Assembly (NCBI RefSeq): GCF_001613245.1
Contig: NZ_BDBZ01000034.1
Coordinates: 48,203-112,202, forward strand
Direction: 5' to 3'
DNA: 64,000 nucleotides
From: Nocardia speluncae NBRC 108251
GTDB taxonomy: Bacteria; Actinomycetota; Actinomycetes; Mycobacteriales; Mycobacteriaceae
The first letter of the stretch is position 1. Each line of letters begins with the position of its first letter. Positions 26,079-34,119 of this stretch are shown here, in pieces. The notes beneath the pieces are model-generated. The model was not told the origin of the DNA. It did not search any database and saw only the letters and a list, made by a program, of their open reading frames with translations. A program made the position numbers and the translations under genes.

Positions 26079-27113
26079 TCACCGATCAGCGAGTAGCACT
26101 TCCGCGATCTGGATGGTGTTGAGCGCGGCGCCCTTGCGTAGGTTGTCACCGGAGATGAACAGCGCCAGACCGCGGCCGTCCGGCACACCTGGATCCTGGC
26201 GGATACGGCCGACCAAGGATTCGTCCTTACCCGCGGCGGCCAGCGGCGTCGGTACATCGACCAACTGCACGCCGGGCGCCTTCGCCAGGATCTCCTGGGC
26301 CCGCTGCACCGACAGCGGATCGGCGAATTCGGCGTTGATCGACAGCGAGTGGCCGGTGAATACCGGAACCCGCACGCAGGTACCGCTCACCAGCAGCTCG
26401 GGCAGACCGAGAATCTTGCGGCTCTCGTTGCGCAGCTTCTGGTCCTCGTCGGTCTCGCCGGTGCCGTCGTCCACCAGCGAACCCGCAAGCGCGAGCACGT
26501 TGAAGGCGATGGGTGCCACGTACTTGTTCGGGGCCGGGAAATCCACGGCGCTGCCGTCGTGGGTGAGTTTCTCGGCGTCGTCGATCACCGCACGGGTCTG
26601 CGAGACGAGTTCCTCGACGCCGGCCAGCCCGCTCCCCGAGACCGCCTGGTAGCTGGACACGATCAACCGCTGCAGCCCGGCCGCGTCGTGCAGCGGTTTG
26701 AGCACCGGCATAGCGGCCATCGTGGTGCAGTTCGGGTTGGCGATGATGCCCTTGGTGAGATTGCGGGTCTGTTCCGGGTTGACCTCGCTGACCACCAGTG
26801 GAACATCCGGATCCTTGCGCCACGCCGACGAATTGTCGATCACCGTGACCCCGGCCGCCGCGAACCGCGGCGCCTGCACGCGCGACATGGTCGCGCCGGC
26901 GGAGAACAGGGCGATGTCCAAGCCGGTGGGGTCGGCGGTTTCGGTGTCCTCCACGACGATCTCGCCGCCGCGCCACGGCAGTTTCTTACCGGCCGAGCGG
27001 GCCGAGGCGAAGAACCGCAGCTCGTCGGCGGGGAAATCACGTTCTTCCAGGAGTTTGCGCATCACGGCGCCGACCTGCCCGGTCGCGCCGACCACGCCTA
27101 CACGTAGACCCAT
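26079..27113 (-). CDS. asd: Aspartate-semialdehyde dehydrogenase
   Basis: 344 residues. It reduces beta-aspartyl phosphate to aspartate semialdehyde with NADPH in the Lys/DAP, Thr and Met pathway. Seen: GVVGATGQVGAVMRKLLEER nucleotide-binding start, catalytic Cys in ANPNCTTM, and SGSGLAGVEEL. The ATG lies three bases after the aspartokinase stop, the standard ask-asd operon (Rv3709c-Rv3708c order). Confidence 0.95.
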   Translation of the reverse strand: MGLRVGVVGATGQVGAVMRKLLEERDFPADELRFFASARSAGKKLPWRGGEIVVEDTETADPTGLDIALFSAGATMSRVQAPRFAAAGVTVIDNSSAWRKDPDVPLVVSEVNPEQTRNLTKGIIANPNCTTMAAMPVLKPLHDAAGLQRLIVSSYQAVSGSGLAGVEELVSQTRAVIDDAEKLTHDGSAVDFPAPNKYVAPIAFNVLALAGSLVDDGTGETDEDQKLRNESRKILGLPELLVSGTCVRVPVFTGHSLSINAEFADPLSVQRAQEILAKAPGVQLVDVPTPLAAAGKDESLVGRIRQDPGVPDGRGLALFISGDNLRKGAALNTIQIAEVLLADR

Positions 27114-27116
27114 CTG

Positions 27117-28382
27117 TTATCGCCCCGTTCCGGCGTGCACGACGGCGACCTCGTCGCCGCCGAGATCGAAGGCACTGTGCAGTACCTGCACGGCGTCGTC
27201 GAGTTCGGTGTCCTTGACCAGTACCGAGATGCGGATCTCGGAGGTCGAGATGAGGTCGATATTGATACCGGCCTCGGCCAGCGCCTCACAGAAGGTGGCG
27301 GTGACCCCGGGGTGGCTCTTCATACCGGCGCCGACCAGCGACACTTTGCCGATGTGATCGTCGTAGAGCACCTGCGAGAAGCCGATCTCCTCTTGATGCC
27401 CGGCGAGCATCTCCACCGCCCGCTGGCCGTCGGAACGGGGCAGGGTGAAGGTGATATCGGTCTTACCGGTCTCCACCTTGGAGATGTTCTGCAGGACCAT
27501 ATCGATGTTGATTTCGGACTCGGCGACGGCGCGGAACACCTTGGCGGCGTATCCGGGAACGTCCGGTAGCCCGACCACGGTCACCTTGGCCTCGCTGCGG
27601 TCGTGCGCGACGCCCGTGAGGATTGCTTGTTCCAAGGGGATGTCCTCCATCGATCCGTATACGTAGGTGCCCGGCTTGTCGGTATAGGACGAGCGCACAT
27701 GCACGGGCACGTTGTAGCGGCGCGCGTATTCGACGCAGCGCAGCATCAGCACTTTGGACCCGCAGGCCGCCATCTCCAGCATCTCCTCGTAGGAGACCTG
27801 CTCGAGTTTCTGCGCGTCGGCGACGATGCGCGGATCGGCGGTGAACACTCCGTCCACATCGGTGTAGATCTCGCAGACGTCGGCTTCCAGCGCGGCGGCC
27901 AAGGCGACGGCGGTGGTATCCGAACCGCCACGGCCGAGCGTGGTGACGTCCTTGCTGTCCTGGCTCACGCCCTGGAAACCCGCGACGAGCACGATCGTGC
28001 CCTCGTCGAGAGCTTCCTGGACGCGGCTGGGCGTCACGTCGATGATCTTGGCCTTACCGTGCACCGATGTGGTGATCACGCCGGCCTGGGAGCCGGTGAA
28101 CGACCGCGCCTCGGCGCCGAGAGTGTGGATGGCCATGGCCACCAGCGCATTGGAGATGCGTTCACCGGAGGTGAGCAGCATATCCATCTCCCGGGCGGGT
28201 GGCGCGGGAGCGACCTGTTCGGCCAGGTCGAGCAGTTCGTCGGTGGTGTCACCCATGGCCGAGCAGACCACGACCACGTCATGGCCTTGCTTCTTCGTCT
28301 CGACGATCCGTTCGGCGACGCGCCGGATCCGGTCGGCCGAGGCGACCGAGGATCCTCCGTACTTCTGGACAACGAGTGCCAC
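27117..28382 (-). CDS. ask: Aspartokinase
   Basis: 421 residues from GTG 28382, with GGAGGA upstream. It phosphorylates aspartate as the first step towards Lys, DAP, Thr and Met. Seen: VQKYGGSSVASADRIRRVAE at the ATP end, GRGGSDTTAVALAA, and two C-terminal ACT domains (from about residue 265) that in relatives bind Lys and Thr for feedback control. Met245 (MEDIPLEQ) could be the internal start of a beta subunit, as in corynebacteria, but no strong ribosome site is seen there. Confidence 0.95.
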   Translation of the reverse strand: MALVVQKYGGSSVASADRIRRVAERIVETKKQGHDVVVVCSAMGDTTDELLDLAEQVAPAPPAREMDMLLTSGERISNALVAMAIHTLGAEARSFTGSQAGVITTSVHGKAKIIDVTPSRVQEALDEGTIVLVAGFQGVSQDSKDVTTLGRGGSDTTAVALAAALEADVCEIYTDVDGVFTADPRIVADAQKLEQVSYEEMLEMAACGSKVLMLRCVEYARRYNVPVHVRSSYTDKPGTYVYGSMEDIPLEQAILTGVAHDRSEAKVTVVGLPDVPGYAAKVFRAVAESEINIDMVLQNISKVETGKTDITFTLPRSDGQRAVEMLAGHQEEIGFSQVLYDDHIGKVSLVGAGMKSHPGVTATFCEALAEAGINIDLISTSEIRISVLVKDTELDDAVQVLHSAFDLGGDEVAVVHAGTGR

Positions 28383-28560
28383 GAGGGGTCCTCCAATGTC
28401 GGCGAACAGGCGATCAGTGCATAAGCGTACCGAGCCCGCCGTGCTTGCTCCGGCAGTATCCGCCCTGGCTGTGGAATAACACACAGCCGTGTGACGTCAC
28501 GTTTACCGTGTCGGGCGGGGGCCCGACGCGCGGGCGCCCGAACCTCTCCAGGAGCCGGTG

Positions 28561-29145
28561 TCAGCCGCGTTCGAACCAGGTGACCTGCGCCCCGTTGCTG
28601 AACTCCTTGCGCCGCACAGGGGTGAACAGCGTCGGCCGGAACGCTCCGCTGATGATCGGAACACCCGCGCCGGCCGATACCGGATAGCTCTTGACGATCA
28701 TCTCGTCGATCTCGTCGATCAGCGCTCCCGCGAGTTTGCCACCGCCGGCGAGCCAGATGTCCTTGCCTTCCGGACCGTCTTCCCGCTTGAGGCGCCGCAC
28801 GAGTTCCACCGGGTCGGTGCGGACGAGTTCGATCTCGGGATCCCCGATCCGTTCGAGCGTGGTCGAGACCACGTACTGCTTCATATGCGGGTAGGGGCTG
28901 GCGATGTCGATATCGAGAGCCGGATCGTAGGTTCCGCGACCCATGACCAGGGTGTCCCAGCACTGATTGGGCGTATCGACGGGCAGGCCGACGAGTTTCC
29001 GGATATGGCCCGGGACCGTTTCTGGATAGCGGGCATTGATCCACTGCATCATGTCGTCGGCGACGGGGTAGAAGTCGATTTCCCCGCCCGGACCGGCAAT
29101 GTAGCCGTCGATCGAGGCGCCCACGTAGTAGACCAGTTTTCGCAT
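28561..29145 (-). CDS. RibD C-terminal/dihydrofolate reductase-like protein
   Basis: 194 residues. Seen: MRKLVYYVGASIDGYIAGPGG, GRGTYDPAL and KDIWLAGGGKLAGALIDEID, the standard pattern of DHFR-like RibD reductases (YyaP/YwjB type). Family members bind NADPH, and substrates are mostly unknown. Start ATG 29145 is chosen over longer frames that run through the operator-like region upstream. It probably forms its own transcript controlled by the palindrome at 29174-29187. Confidence 0.87.
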   Translation of the reverse strand: MRKLVYYVGASIDGYIAGPGGEIDFYPVADDMMQWINARYPETVPGHIRKLVGLPVDTPNQCWDTLVMGRGTYDPALDIDIASPYPHMKQYVVSTTLERIGDPEIELVRTDPVELVRRLKREDGPEGKDIWLAGGGKLAGALIDEIDEMIVKSYPVSAGAGVPIISGAFRPTLFTPVRRKEFSNGAQVTWFERG

Positions 29146-29173
29146 GAGGTACCGCCTATTCATATCACTATGA

Positions 29174-29213
29174 TTGAAGTGGTTCAAACATAGCACTACA
29201 CATGAAGTGGTTC
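29174..29213. promoter_or_regulatory. Operator-like repeat pair upstream of the reductase gene
   Basis: A perfect palindrome TTGAA-GTGG-TTCAA (29174-29187) is followed by a second copy TGAAGTGGTTC (29203-29213), 28 bases start to start. It is in an AT-rich stretch 29 bases upstream of the reductase ATG. No regulator gene is adjacent. Confidence 0.5.
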
Positions 29214-29314
29214 CAGATCGACTTGCTGCGGGGATATATCGACACCGGCCGAACAAGTAATAGCAATCCGATTTGGGTTGTGATACCCGACACGATCACC
29301 GAATAATGGGAATC

Positions 29315-29500
29315 ATGATGGCGAACATCGGAGACCGCTTACATGTGCACGGGCACACCGTCGGGCAAAGTGATCACGAAGGGGAGATCGTCGAAGTACG
29401 CGGACCGGAGGGATCACCGCCGTACATCGTGCGTTTCGACGACGGCCACGAGTCGCTGGTCTTCCCCGGACCGGACGCCACGGTCGAACATCCACACTGA
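29315..29500 (+). CDS. DUF1918 small protein
   Basis: 61 residues from ATG 29315 (29318 or 29306 are alternatives). Seen: IGDRLHVHG, EGEIVEVRGPEGSPPYIVRF and DDGHESLVFPGPDA, the complete DUF1918 pattern, an SH3-like fold of unknown function common in actinobacteria, often near stress genes. No link to the neighbours is apparent. Confidence 0.87.
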   Translation: MMANIGDRLHVHGHTVGQSDHEGEIVEVRGPEGSPPYIVRFDDGHESLVFPGPDATVEHPH

Positions 29501-29668
29501 GCCCGCCCCGCCCCGCGAATCGGCCCCGGGCAAACGCCCGTAGTTATTTACGAGCCGCATGCCCACAGGCCGGGCACCTTAATCTCCCCGGCAGCGTGTT
29601 GACGATCACGCGCCGACCGGGAGACAATCGTGGCCTATTCGTAATAACCGGGGGCCGCGAGGGACCAG

Positions 29669-30127
29669 ATGCGTACGAAGACCGATATCAGTTTCGAAGT
29701 CCAAGCCGATCCATCACAGGTAATGGACGCACTGATGGCGGTCGAAATGTTCGCCGAATGGTCACCCGATTTCACCGACGCCAGGGTCGCCACTCGCGAC
29801 GACGCCGGTCGCCCGCGACGAGTGTTCGTCCAGGTCGATATCTCGAATACACCCGATATGCAGGTGTGGGAGTTCAGCTGGTCGGACCACCGGATGTCTT
29901 GGGGGGTCGCCGACAGCACTCGGGGCATCAGAGGCGGCGGATCCTTCGAAGTCACCGGCGACACGGACGGTAGCCGGGTGCTCCTGCGCGTCGAACAGCA
30001 CACCCCGATCCCGCTACCGGGCTTCCTGGCCAAACGCACAGTCCGCAAAACCTACGAGACACTGGTCGAGAATTTCACCGACTACGCCGAACAGTTCGGC
30101 GAATCCGAGACCTACGACCTCGTCTGA
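29669..30127 (+). CDS. SRPBCC (Bet v1-like) lipid/ligand-binding protein
   Basis: 152 residues. Seen: the START/polyketide-cyclase opening ISFEVQADPSQVMDALM, the FAEWSPDFTDARV strand and turn, and a C-terminal amphipathic helix (about residues 115-145). The family forms a cavity for hydrophobic ligands, with enzymatic or transport roles. Nothing in the sequence tells which. GGGA lies upstream of ATG 29669. Its last 16 bases overlap the end of the convergent voltage-sensor-like gene. Confidence 0.8.
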   Translation: MRTKTDISFEVQADPSQVMDALMAVEMFAEWSPDFTDARVATRDDAGRPRRVFVQVDISNTPDMQVWEFSWSDHRMSWGVADSTRGIRGGGSFEVTGDTDGSRVLLRVEQHTPIPLPGFLAKRTVRKTYETLVENFTDYAEQFGESETYDLV

Positions 30128-30975
30128 TCCCGCTGCCCGTTCAGATGCCGCGCGGTGAGGTGGTGCGGTGTCGGGCCGTAGGCCGAGGGCGCGACCTTGA
30201 CCCCGGACCGCACGGAATCACGGATCTGGTCGACGTTCTCCCGGATCATGTCCGAGACGAGTTCGTCGGTGCGCGGATCGGCCAGCACCTGGAACAGGAT
30301 GCGGAAAACGGTATCGGCGACAAGCCGGATGATGTCGTCGTGGAACGGGATATAGCGCACCCGGCCGGTCTGCGGATCGTTCTTGATCATCTCGACGATC
30401 ATCTCGTCGAGTTCGCCGCGGTTCTCCTCCAGCGCGTTCGCGATATTGCGGGTGTAGTGGCCGGTGCGCAGTACCGCGGTGACCTCCTCCATGATCGCGA
30501 TGGTCATCGGCCGTTTGATGACCTCCACGATCGTGCCCACGGAATGGTTGATCACCGCCGCGGTGACCCGGTCACCGAAGACCCGATCGGCCACCCGGGC
30601 CAGGCGTACGAGGATCACGATGATCCGCAGCAGCCGGAACGCCCGGAAGAACGGGCTGGTCACCGGGATCATTCCGAGAACTTCGTACCAGTAGACGAAC
30701 GGATAGGTCCACGGCCAGCCGGCCCGCCGCCAGCGCCACAAGAACTCGGCCGCGAAAACGGCGCAGACCGTGTAATCCGCGATGACGATGTAGCGGTAGG
30801 TATCGGGGTCCACCTCGAAGAAGGTGATCCAGCACACCAGCACCACCGAGGCGACGGCCAGTGCCAGCATGACGAAATCGGTCCACAGCGCAGGCGGCTT
30901 CCGGGGGAATTCGTCCGGTTCGGCCATTGCGGCTACGGCCACCGGCCCGGGTTCCGTGGACGACGGTGTTGACAC
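30112..30975 (-). CDS. Poreless voltage-sensor-domain membrane protein
   Basis: 287 residues. Seen: four hydrophobic segments, S1 about 33-53, S2 about 62-80 (ending EFLWRWRR like ion-channel S2), S3 about 92-106, and an S4-like helix 110-132 with Arg at 111, 114, 117, 124 and 127, the periodic charges of a voltage sensor. After S4 the remaining 155 residues are hydrophilic and helical. They contain no pore helix, selectivity filter (no TVGYG) or S5/S6. It is therefore a voltage-sensor module fused to a soluble domain, as in Hv1 or voltage-sensing phosphatase in general plan; no phosphatase motif is seen. GTG 30975 follows GAAGGGAA. Confidence 0.75.
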   Translation of the reverse strand: MSTPSSTEPGPVAVAAMAEPDEFPRKPPALWTDFVMLALAVASVVLVCWITFFEVDPDTYRYIVIADYTVCAVFAAEFLWRWRRAGWPWTYPFVYWYEVLGMIPVTSPFFRAFRLLRIIVILVRLARVADRVFGDRVTAAVINHSVGTIVEVIKRPMTIAIMEEVTAVLRTGHYTRNIANALEENRGELDEMIVEMIKNDPQTGRVRYIPFHDDIIRLVADTVFRILFQVLADPRTDELVSDMIRENVDQIRDSVRSGVKVAPSAYGPTPHHLTARHLNGQRDQTRS

Positions 30976-31081
30976 CTACATTCCCTTCGACGCCGAAAGA
31001 TCGTAGTCAAGTATTACCCGCTCACCCACCGTCCGAGCCGCCGAATACGCCGCTGTGCGGGCCGAACACCGCTGAGCGGGA

Positions 31082-31112
31082 CGGTACCGGGCCCCCGGGG
31101 GCCTCGGTACCG
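31082..31112. terminator. Hairpin after the GMC oxidoreductase gene
   Basis: 15-bp stem with one bulge built on CGGTACCGGGCCCCC (31082-31096) against 31097-31112, 18 bases past the minus-strand stop. GC-rich, no T-tract. Confidence 0.6.
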
Positions 31113-31130
31113 CACACATTTCGTCCGGGT

Positions 31131-32765
31131 TCAGCGACCCTCGCGAATGATCGCCTCGATATTTCGCTCGGCCAGCGCGGTAATGGTGAGAGACGGGTTC
31201 GCTGTCGCCGTACTACCGGGAATCCCCGCACCGTCCATCACGTAGAGACCGCGGTAGCCGTGCACCCGGCCGTAGGAATCGGTCGCCTTTCCGAGCACGG
31301 CGCCACCCAGCGGGTGGGCGGTGAACAAGGCGTTCGCGTCATATCCCAGGGCACTGTATTCGGCCAGCGCATCGGCCCTTTCCGCGATCCGCCGATCCAC
31401 CGCGAGCGCGGCCGCGGTCACCTCCTCCTGGGCCCGCGTCGGCCAGGACAGCCCGACCCCGCCGGTAGCGCGGTCGAAACCGAAGCGGGTGCGGGTGGGG
31501 TCCAGGACCACGGCGAGCGAAGCCAGCGCCCCGGTCTCGAACGGGATACCGGGGATGTACCAGTTCTCCAGGGTGAGTGCGGTACCGCTGTCGTCGTAGA
31601 TCCGGCTGGCACTGGGCACGCCCTGCCCGTTCCCGGCGACCGAACTGGCGCCACGGGCCAGCACCACATCACCGTTGGTGCCCCAGCCGTCGCCGATATG
31701 CTCGTTCAGCCGCGGCAGCGCACCGGTCTCCCGGGCGCGGACCAGCAGTTCCGAGGTCCCGATCGAACCGGCCCCGAGGAACAACTTGTCGCAGGTGATC
31801 GTGCGGGTACCGATCACCACACCGGTGGGATGGAGTTTGGATACCGTGACCGCGAACCGGCCGCCCGGTTCCTCGGCAATGGCATCCACCCGGTGTCCCG
31901 GGAAGATCCGCGCCTTACCGCCCGCCTGGGCGTCTTTCAGATAGTTCTGGTTGAGATCGAATTTGGCGCCGTTGGAGTTGCCGAGGTTGCTGCGGCCGAC
32001 CGTCGCCGAGGGCCGGGTGGACCCGTCCAGTTCTCCGCGCAGCACATCCCAGTTGAAGATCGAATCGTTCGGAACGGGCTGGTACCCGGCCTTACGGACC
32101 TGGTCGTCCCAGGCGCGCGAATGGCTGAACGGCGACGAGTGGTAGATATCGGCGGGCATCGGGTCCAGCCGGAGCATGGACCGGACCCGCGGGTAGTAGA
32201 CGCGCTCCAGCTCCCCGTAGTCGACGACTCCGCCGAAGACATGATCGAACAGCCGGCGCTCCGGGGCGATCATCGCACCGGTGAAGATCACCGATCCACC
32301 GCCGACCGCGGCCCCACGCCAGACATCGATCCCCGGATAGGACGTGCAGTCCAGTACGCCGCCGAAATCGGCGAATTGCATCGGCACCTTGGTGACGCCG
32401 GTGAAGCTGGTGGTGTGCCAGAAACCGCGGCCGTCGGGCAGGTCGTCGCCCGTGAAGATCTCGCGCCTGGGGTCGTTGGGCCAGCGTGACCCACGTTCCA
32501 GCACCGTGGTCGCGACCCCGGCCTGGGCCAGCCGTAGCGCGGTGACAGCCGCACCGAAACCGGAGCCGATGACGATGGCCTCGGTATGTTGCGGCGCGTC
32601 GGGTACCGGTTCGAAAATCTCGGGAACCCATTGGGCGAACAACTCGTGCCAGATCGGCTGTGCCGCGGCCCGCGGAAGGACGGAGCCGGGTTTGGCGATC
32701 ACCGATCCCACCGCTCCGACCAGCGCAGCCGTCCCCACGGCCTTGAAAAGGGATCGCCTATCCAC
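31131..32765 (-). CDS. Cholesterol-oxidase-like GMC oxidoreductase, Tat-exported
   Basis: 544 residues from GTG 32765. Seen: twin-Arg signal DRRSLFKAVGTAALVGAVG, Rossmann AIVIGSGFGAAVTALRLA, and a long match by eye to Streptomyces/Brevibacterium class I cholesterol oxidase, including GAGSIGTSELLVRARETG and the catalytic trio positions: Glu in LTLENWY, His in TAHPLGG, Asn in ATANPSLTITALAERN. In that family 3-beta-hydroxysterols are oxidised to 3-keto-4-enes with H2O2 release. Sterol specificity is inferred. It may be secreted, as nocardial cholesterol oxidases are. It stands alone, with no sterol catabolic genes nearby. Confidence 0.85.
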   Translation of the reverse strand: MDRRSLFKAVGTAALVGAVGSVIAKPGSVLPRAAAQPIWHELFAQWVPEIFEPVPDAPQHTEAIVIGSGFGAAVTALRLAQAGVATTVLERGSRWPNDPRREIFTGDDLPDGRGFWHTTSFTGVTKVPMQFADFGGVLDCTSYPGIDVWRGAAVGGGSVIFTGAMIAPERRLFDHVFGGVVDYGELERVYYPRVRSMLRLDPMPADIYHSSPFSHSRAWDDQVRKAGYQPVPNDSIFNWDVLRGELDGSTRPSATVGRSNLGNSNGAKFDLNQNYLKDAQAGGKARIFPGHRVDAIAEEPGGRFAVTVSKLHPTGVVIGTRTITCDKLFLGAGSIGTSELLVRARETGALPRLNEHIGDGWGTNGDVVLARGASSVAGNGQGVPSASRIYDDSGTALTLENWYIPGIPFETGALASLAVVLDPTRTRFGFDRATGGVGLSWPTRAQEEVTAAALAVDRRIAERADALAEYSALGYDANALFTAHPLGGAVLGKATDSYGRVHGYRGLYVMDGAGIPGSTATANPSLTITALAERNIEAIIREGR

Positions 32766-32894
32766 CCCTGTACCTCTTTCGTAACGCAACAAGCGCAGGG
32801 ATGGTACCGATATTCACCGGTATTGAACAGCGGAGGCGGCGAACGCCGGTGGGCCCGAGACGGATTCGTACTGGTCAGGTGAACGACAGGCAGG

Positions 32895-33659
32895 TCAGCC
32901 GAACACCAGGCGGATCACCGCGACCGTGCCCACGACCACGATCACCGCGCGCAGCACATTCGGCGACAGCCGCCGCCCCACCCGCGCACCGATCTGCCCC
33001 CCGATGATCGACCCGGCCGCGATCAGCGCGACCACCCGCCAATCGATCTCGGCGACCGCGATGAATACCGCCGCGGCCAATGCGTTCACCAGCAGCGCCA
33101 GCACATTCTTCACCGCATTGAGTCGCTGGAGTTCGTCCTGTACGAACACCCCGAGCAGCCCCACCAGCAGCACGCCCTGGGCGGCACCGAAATAGCCCCC
33201 ATAGATACCGGTCGCGAAGATCGCGGCCAGCAAGACCGGGCCGCCGTGCGCGGGCGTGGCTTCTTTATCGCGCTGTCGTTCGCGGACCCACGCCGAAAGC
33301 CGCGGTTGCAGTACCACCAGCACCAGCGCGGCGATGATCAGCACCGGCACGATCGTGGCGAACGCGTCTTCGGGCAGGTTGAGCAGCAGCACCGCGCCGA
33401 GGGCCGCACCCAGCAGCGACGCCGAGCCGTACCGCAACAGCCGCGCCCGCTGGCCGGACAGTTCCCGGCGGTAACCGATGACGCCGCTGAGCGAACCGGG
33501 TACGAGACCGACGGTATTGGAAACGTTCGCCGTCACCGGCGGCAGACCCACGGCGAGCAGCACTGGGAAGGTGATCAACGTGCCGGATCCCACGACCGCG
33601 TTGATTCCGCCCGCGGCGATACCCGCGGCGAAAACGGCCAGCATTTCCAGCCAACTCAT
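32895..33659 (-). CDS. TauE/SafE-family membrane exporter
   Basis: 254 residues with about eight hydrophobic segments. Seen: the paired family motifs GGINAVVGSGTLITFPVLLA near the start and GIYGGYFGAAQGVLLVGLLG in the middle, which are the two inverted halves of TauE/SafE. Members export sulfonates, sulfite or related anions, and this one's substrate is unknown. ATG 33659. It is divergent from the leuA leader region. Confidence 0.87.
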   Translation of the reverse strand: MSWLEMLAVFAAGIAAGGINAVVGSGTLITFPVLLAVGLPPVTANVSNTVGLVPGSLSGVIGYRRELSGQRARLLRYGSASLLGAALGAVLLLNLPEDAFATIVPVLIIAALVLVVLQPRLSAWVRERQRDKEATPAHGGPVLLAAIFATGIYGGYFGAAQGVLLVGLLGVFVQDELQRLNAVKNVLALLVNALAAAVFIAVAEIDWRVVALIAAGSIIGGQIGARVGRRLSPNVLRAVIVVVGTVAVIRLVFG

Positions 33660-33997
33660 GCTCGACCTCTCGACCTCGCCGGAACAGTCCGGTCACTCGC
33701 ACCGCACTCAGGCACGCTAACCGTTGCGGTCCCCGGCGGTCGCGACGGCCCCGCAGACCGCAGCGCAATTCGCATCACCGATGCGGAGCATCGCCTGCGC
33801 CACACCGAGCCCCCGGAGCTGCCGGCAGTGCACCGGCGGGAGTGCCACATCACCGGGGCGTCCATGCGATCTGCCGGTGATCGGCGGCCCCCCGACATCG
33901 TCTCGGGTGCGGCTCGACATCCGGCCGGCTGTGAAACGTCCACCCTCCGCACCGCCTTGTCAGGGGTGGTGGCACAGGGGGTAGACTCGCACGGGTT
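33660..33997. other. Intergenic region upstream of the leuA leader
   Basis: About 340 bases with no convincing gene. It must contain the promoters of leuA and of the divergent TauE gene. A GGGGG stretch at 33977-33981 lies ahead of the leader ATG. Nothing else was recognised. Confidence 0.4.
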
Positions 33998-34039
33998 ATG
34001 CAGCGGGCACTTCTTCTCAGCCGCCGCGACGGGGTCTGA
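33998..34039 (+). promoter_or_regulatory. leuA leader peptide, leucine attenuator
   Basis: ATG 33998 opens a 13-codon ORF, MQRALLLSRRDGV, with three successive Leu codons written CTT, CTT and CTC, which are rarely used here. A perfect 10-bp stem CCGCGACGGG / CCCGTCGCGG (34024-34033, 34052-34061) overlaps its 3' end, and an alternative pairing GACCGGC (34043-34049) with GCCGGTC (34073-34079) shares its loop. Ribosomes stalled at Leu codons would block the first stem. Actinobacterial leuA leaders of this class were described by comparative genomics. leuA starts 80 bases later. Confidence 0.75.
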
Positions 34040-34119
34040 CCGGACCGGCTTCCCGTCGCGGGGTTCCGCCGCGCCGGTCGACCCAATTCGGGAAACAATC
34101 TCACCCACGGAGAAATCGC

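Noticed and set aside
28491..28500. GTGACGTCAC palindrome upstream of ask as a Crp site
   Set aside because: The half-sites are two bases apart in place of six, so it does not fit the Crp consensus.
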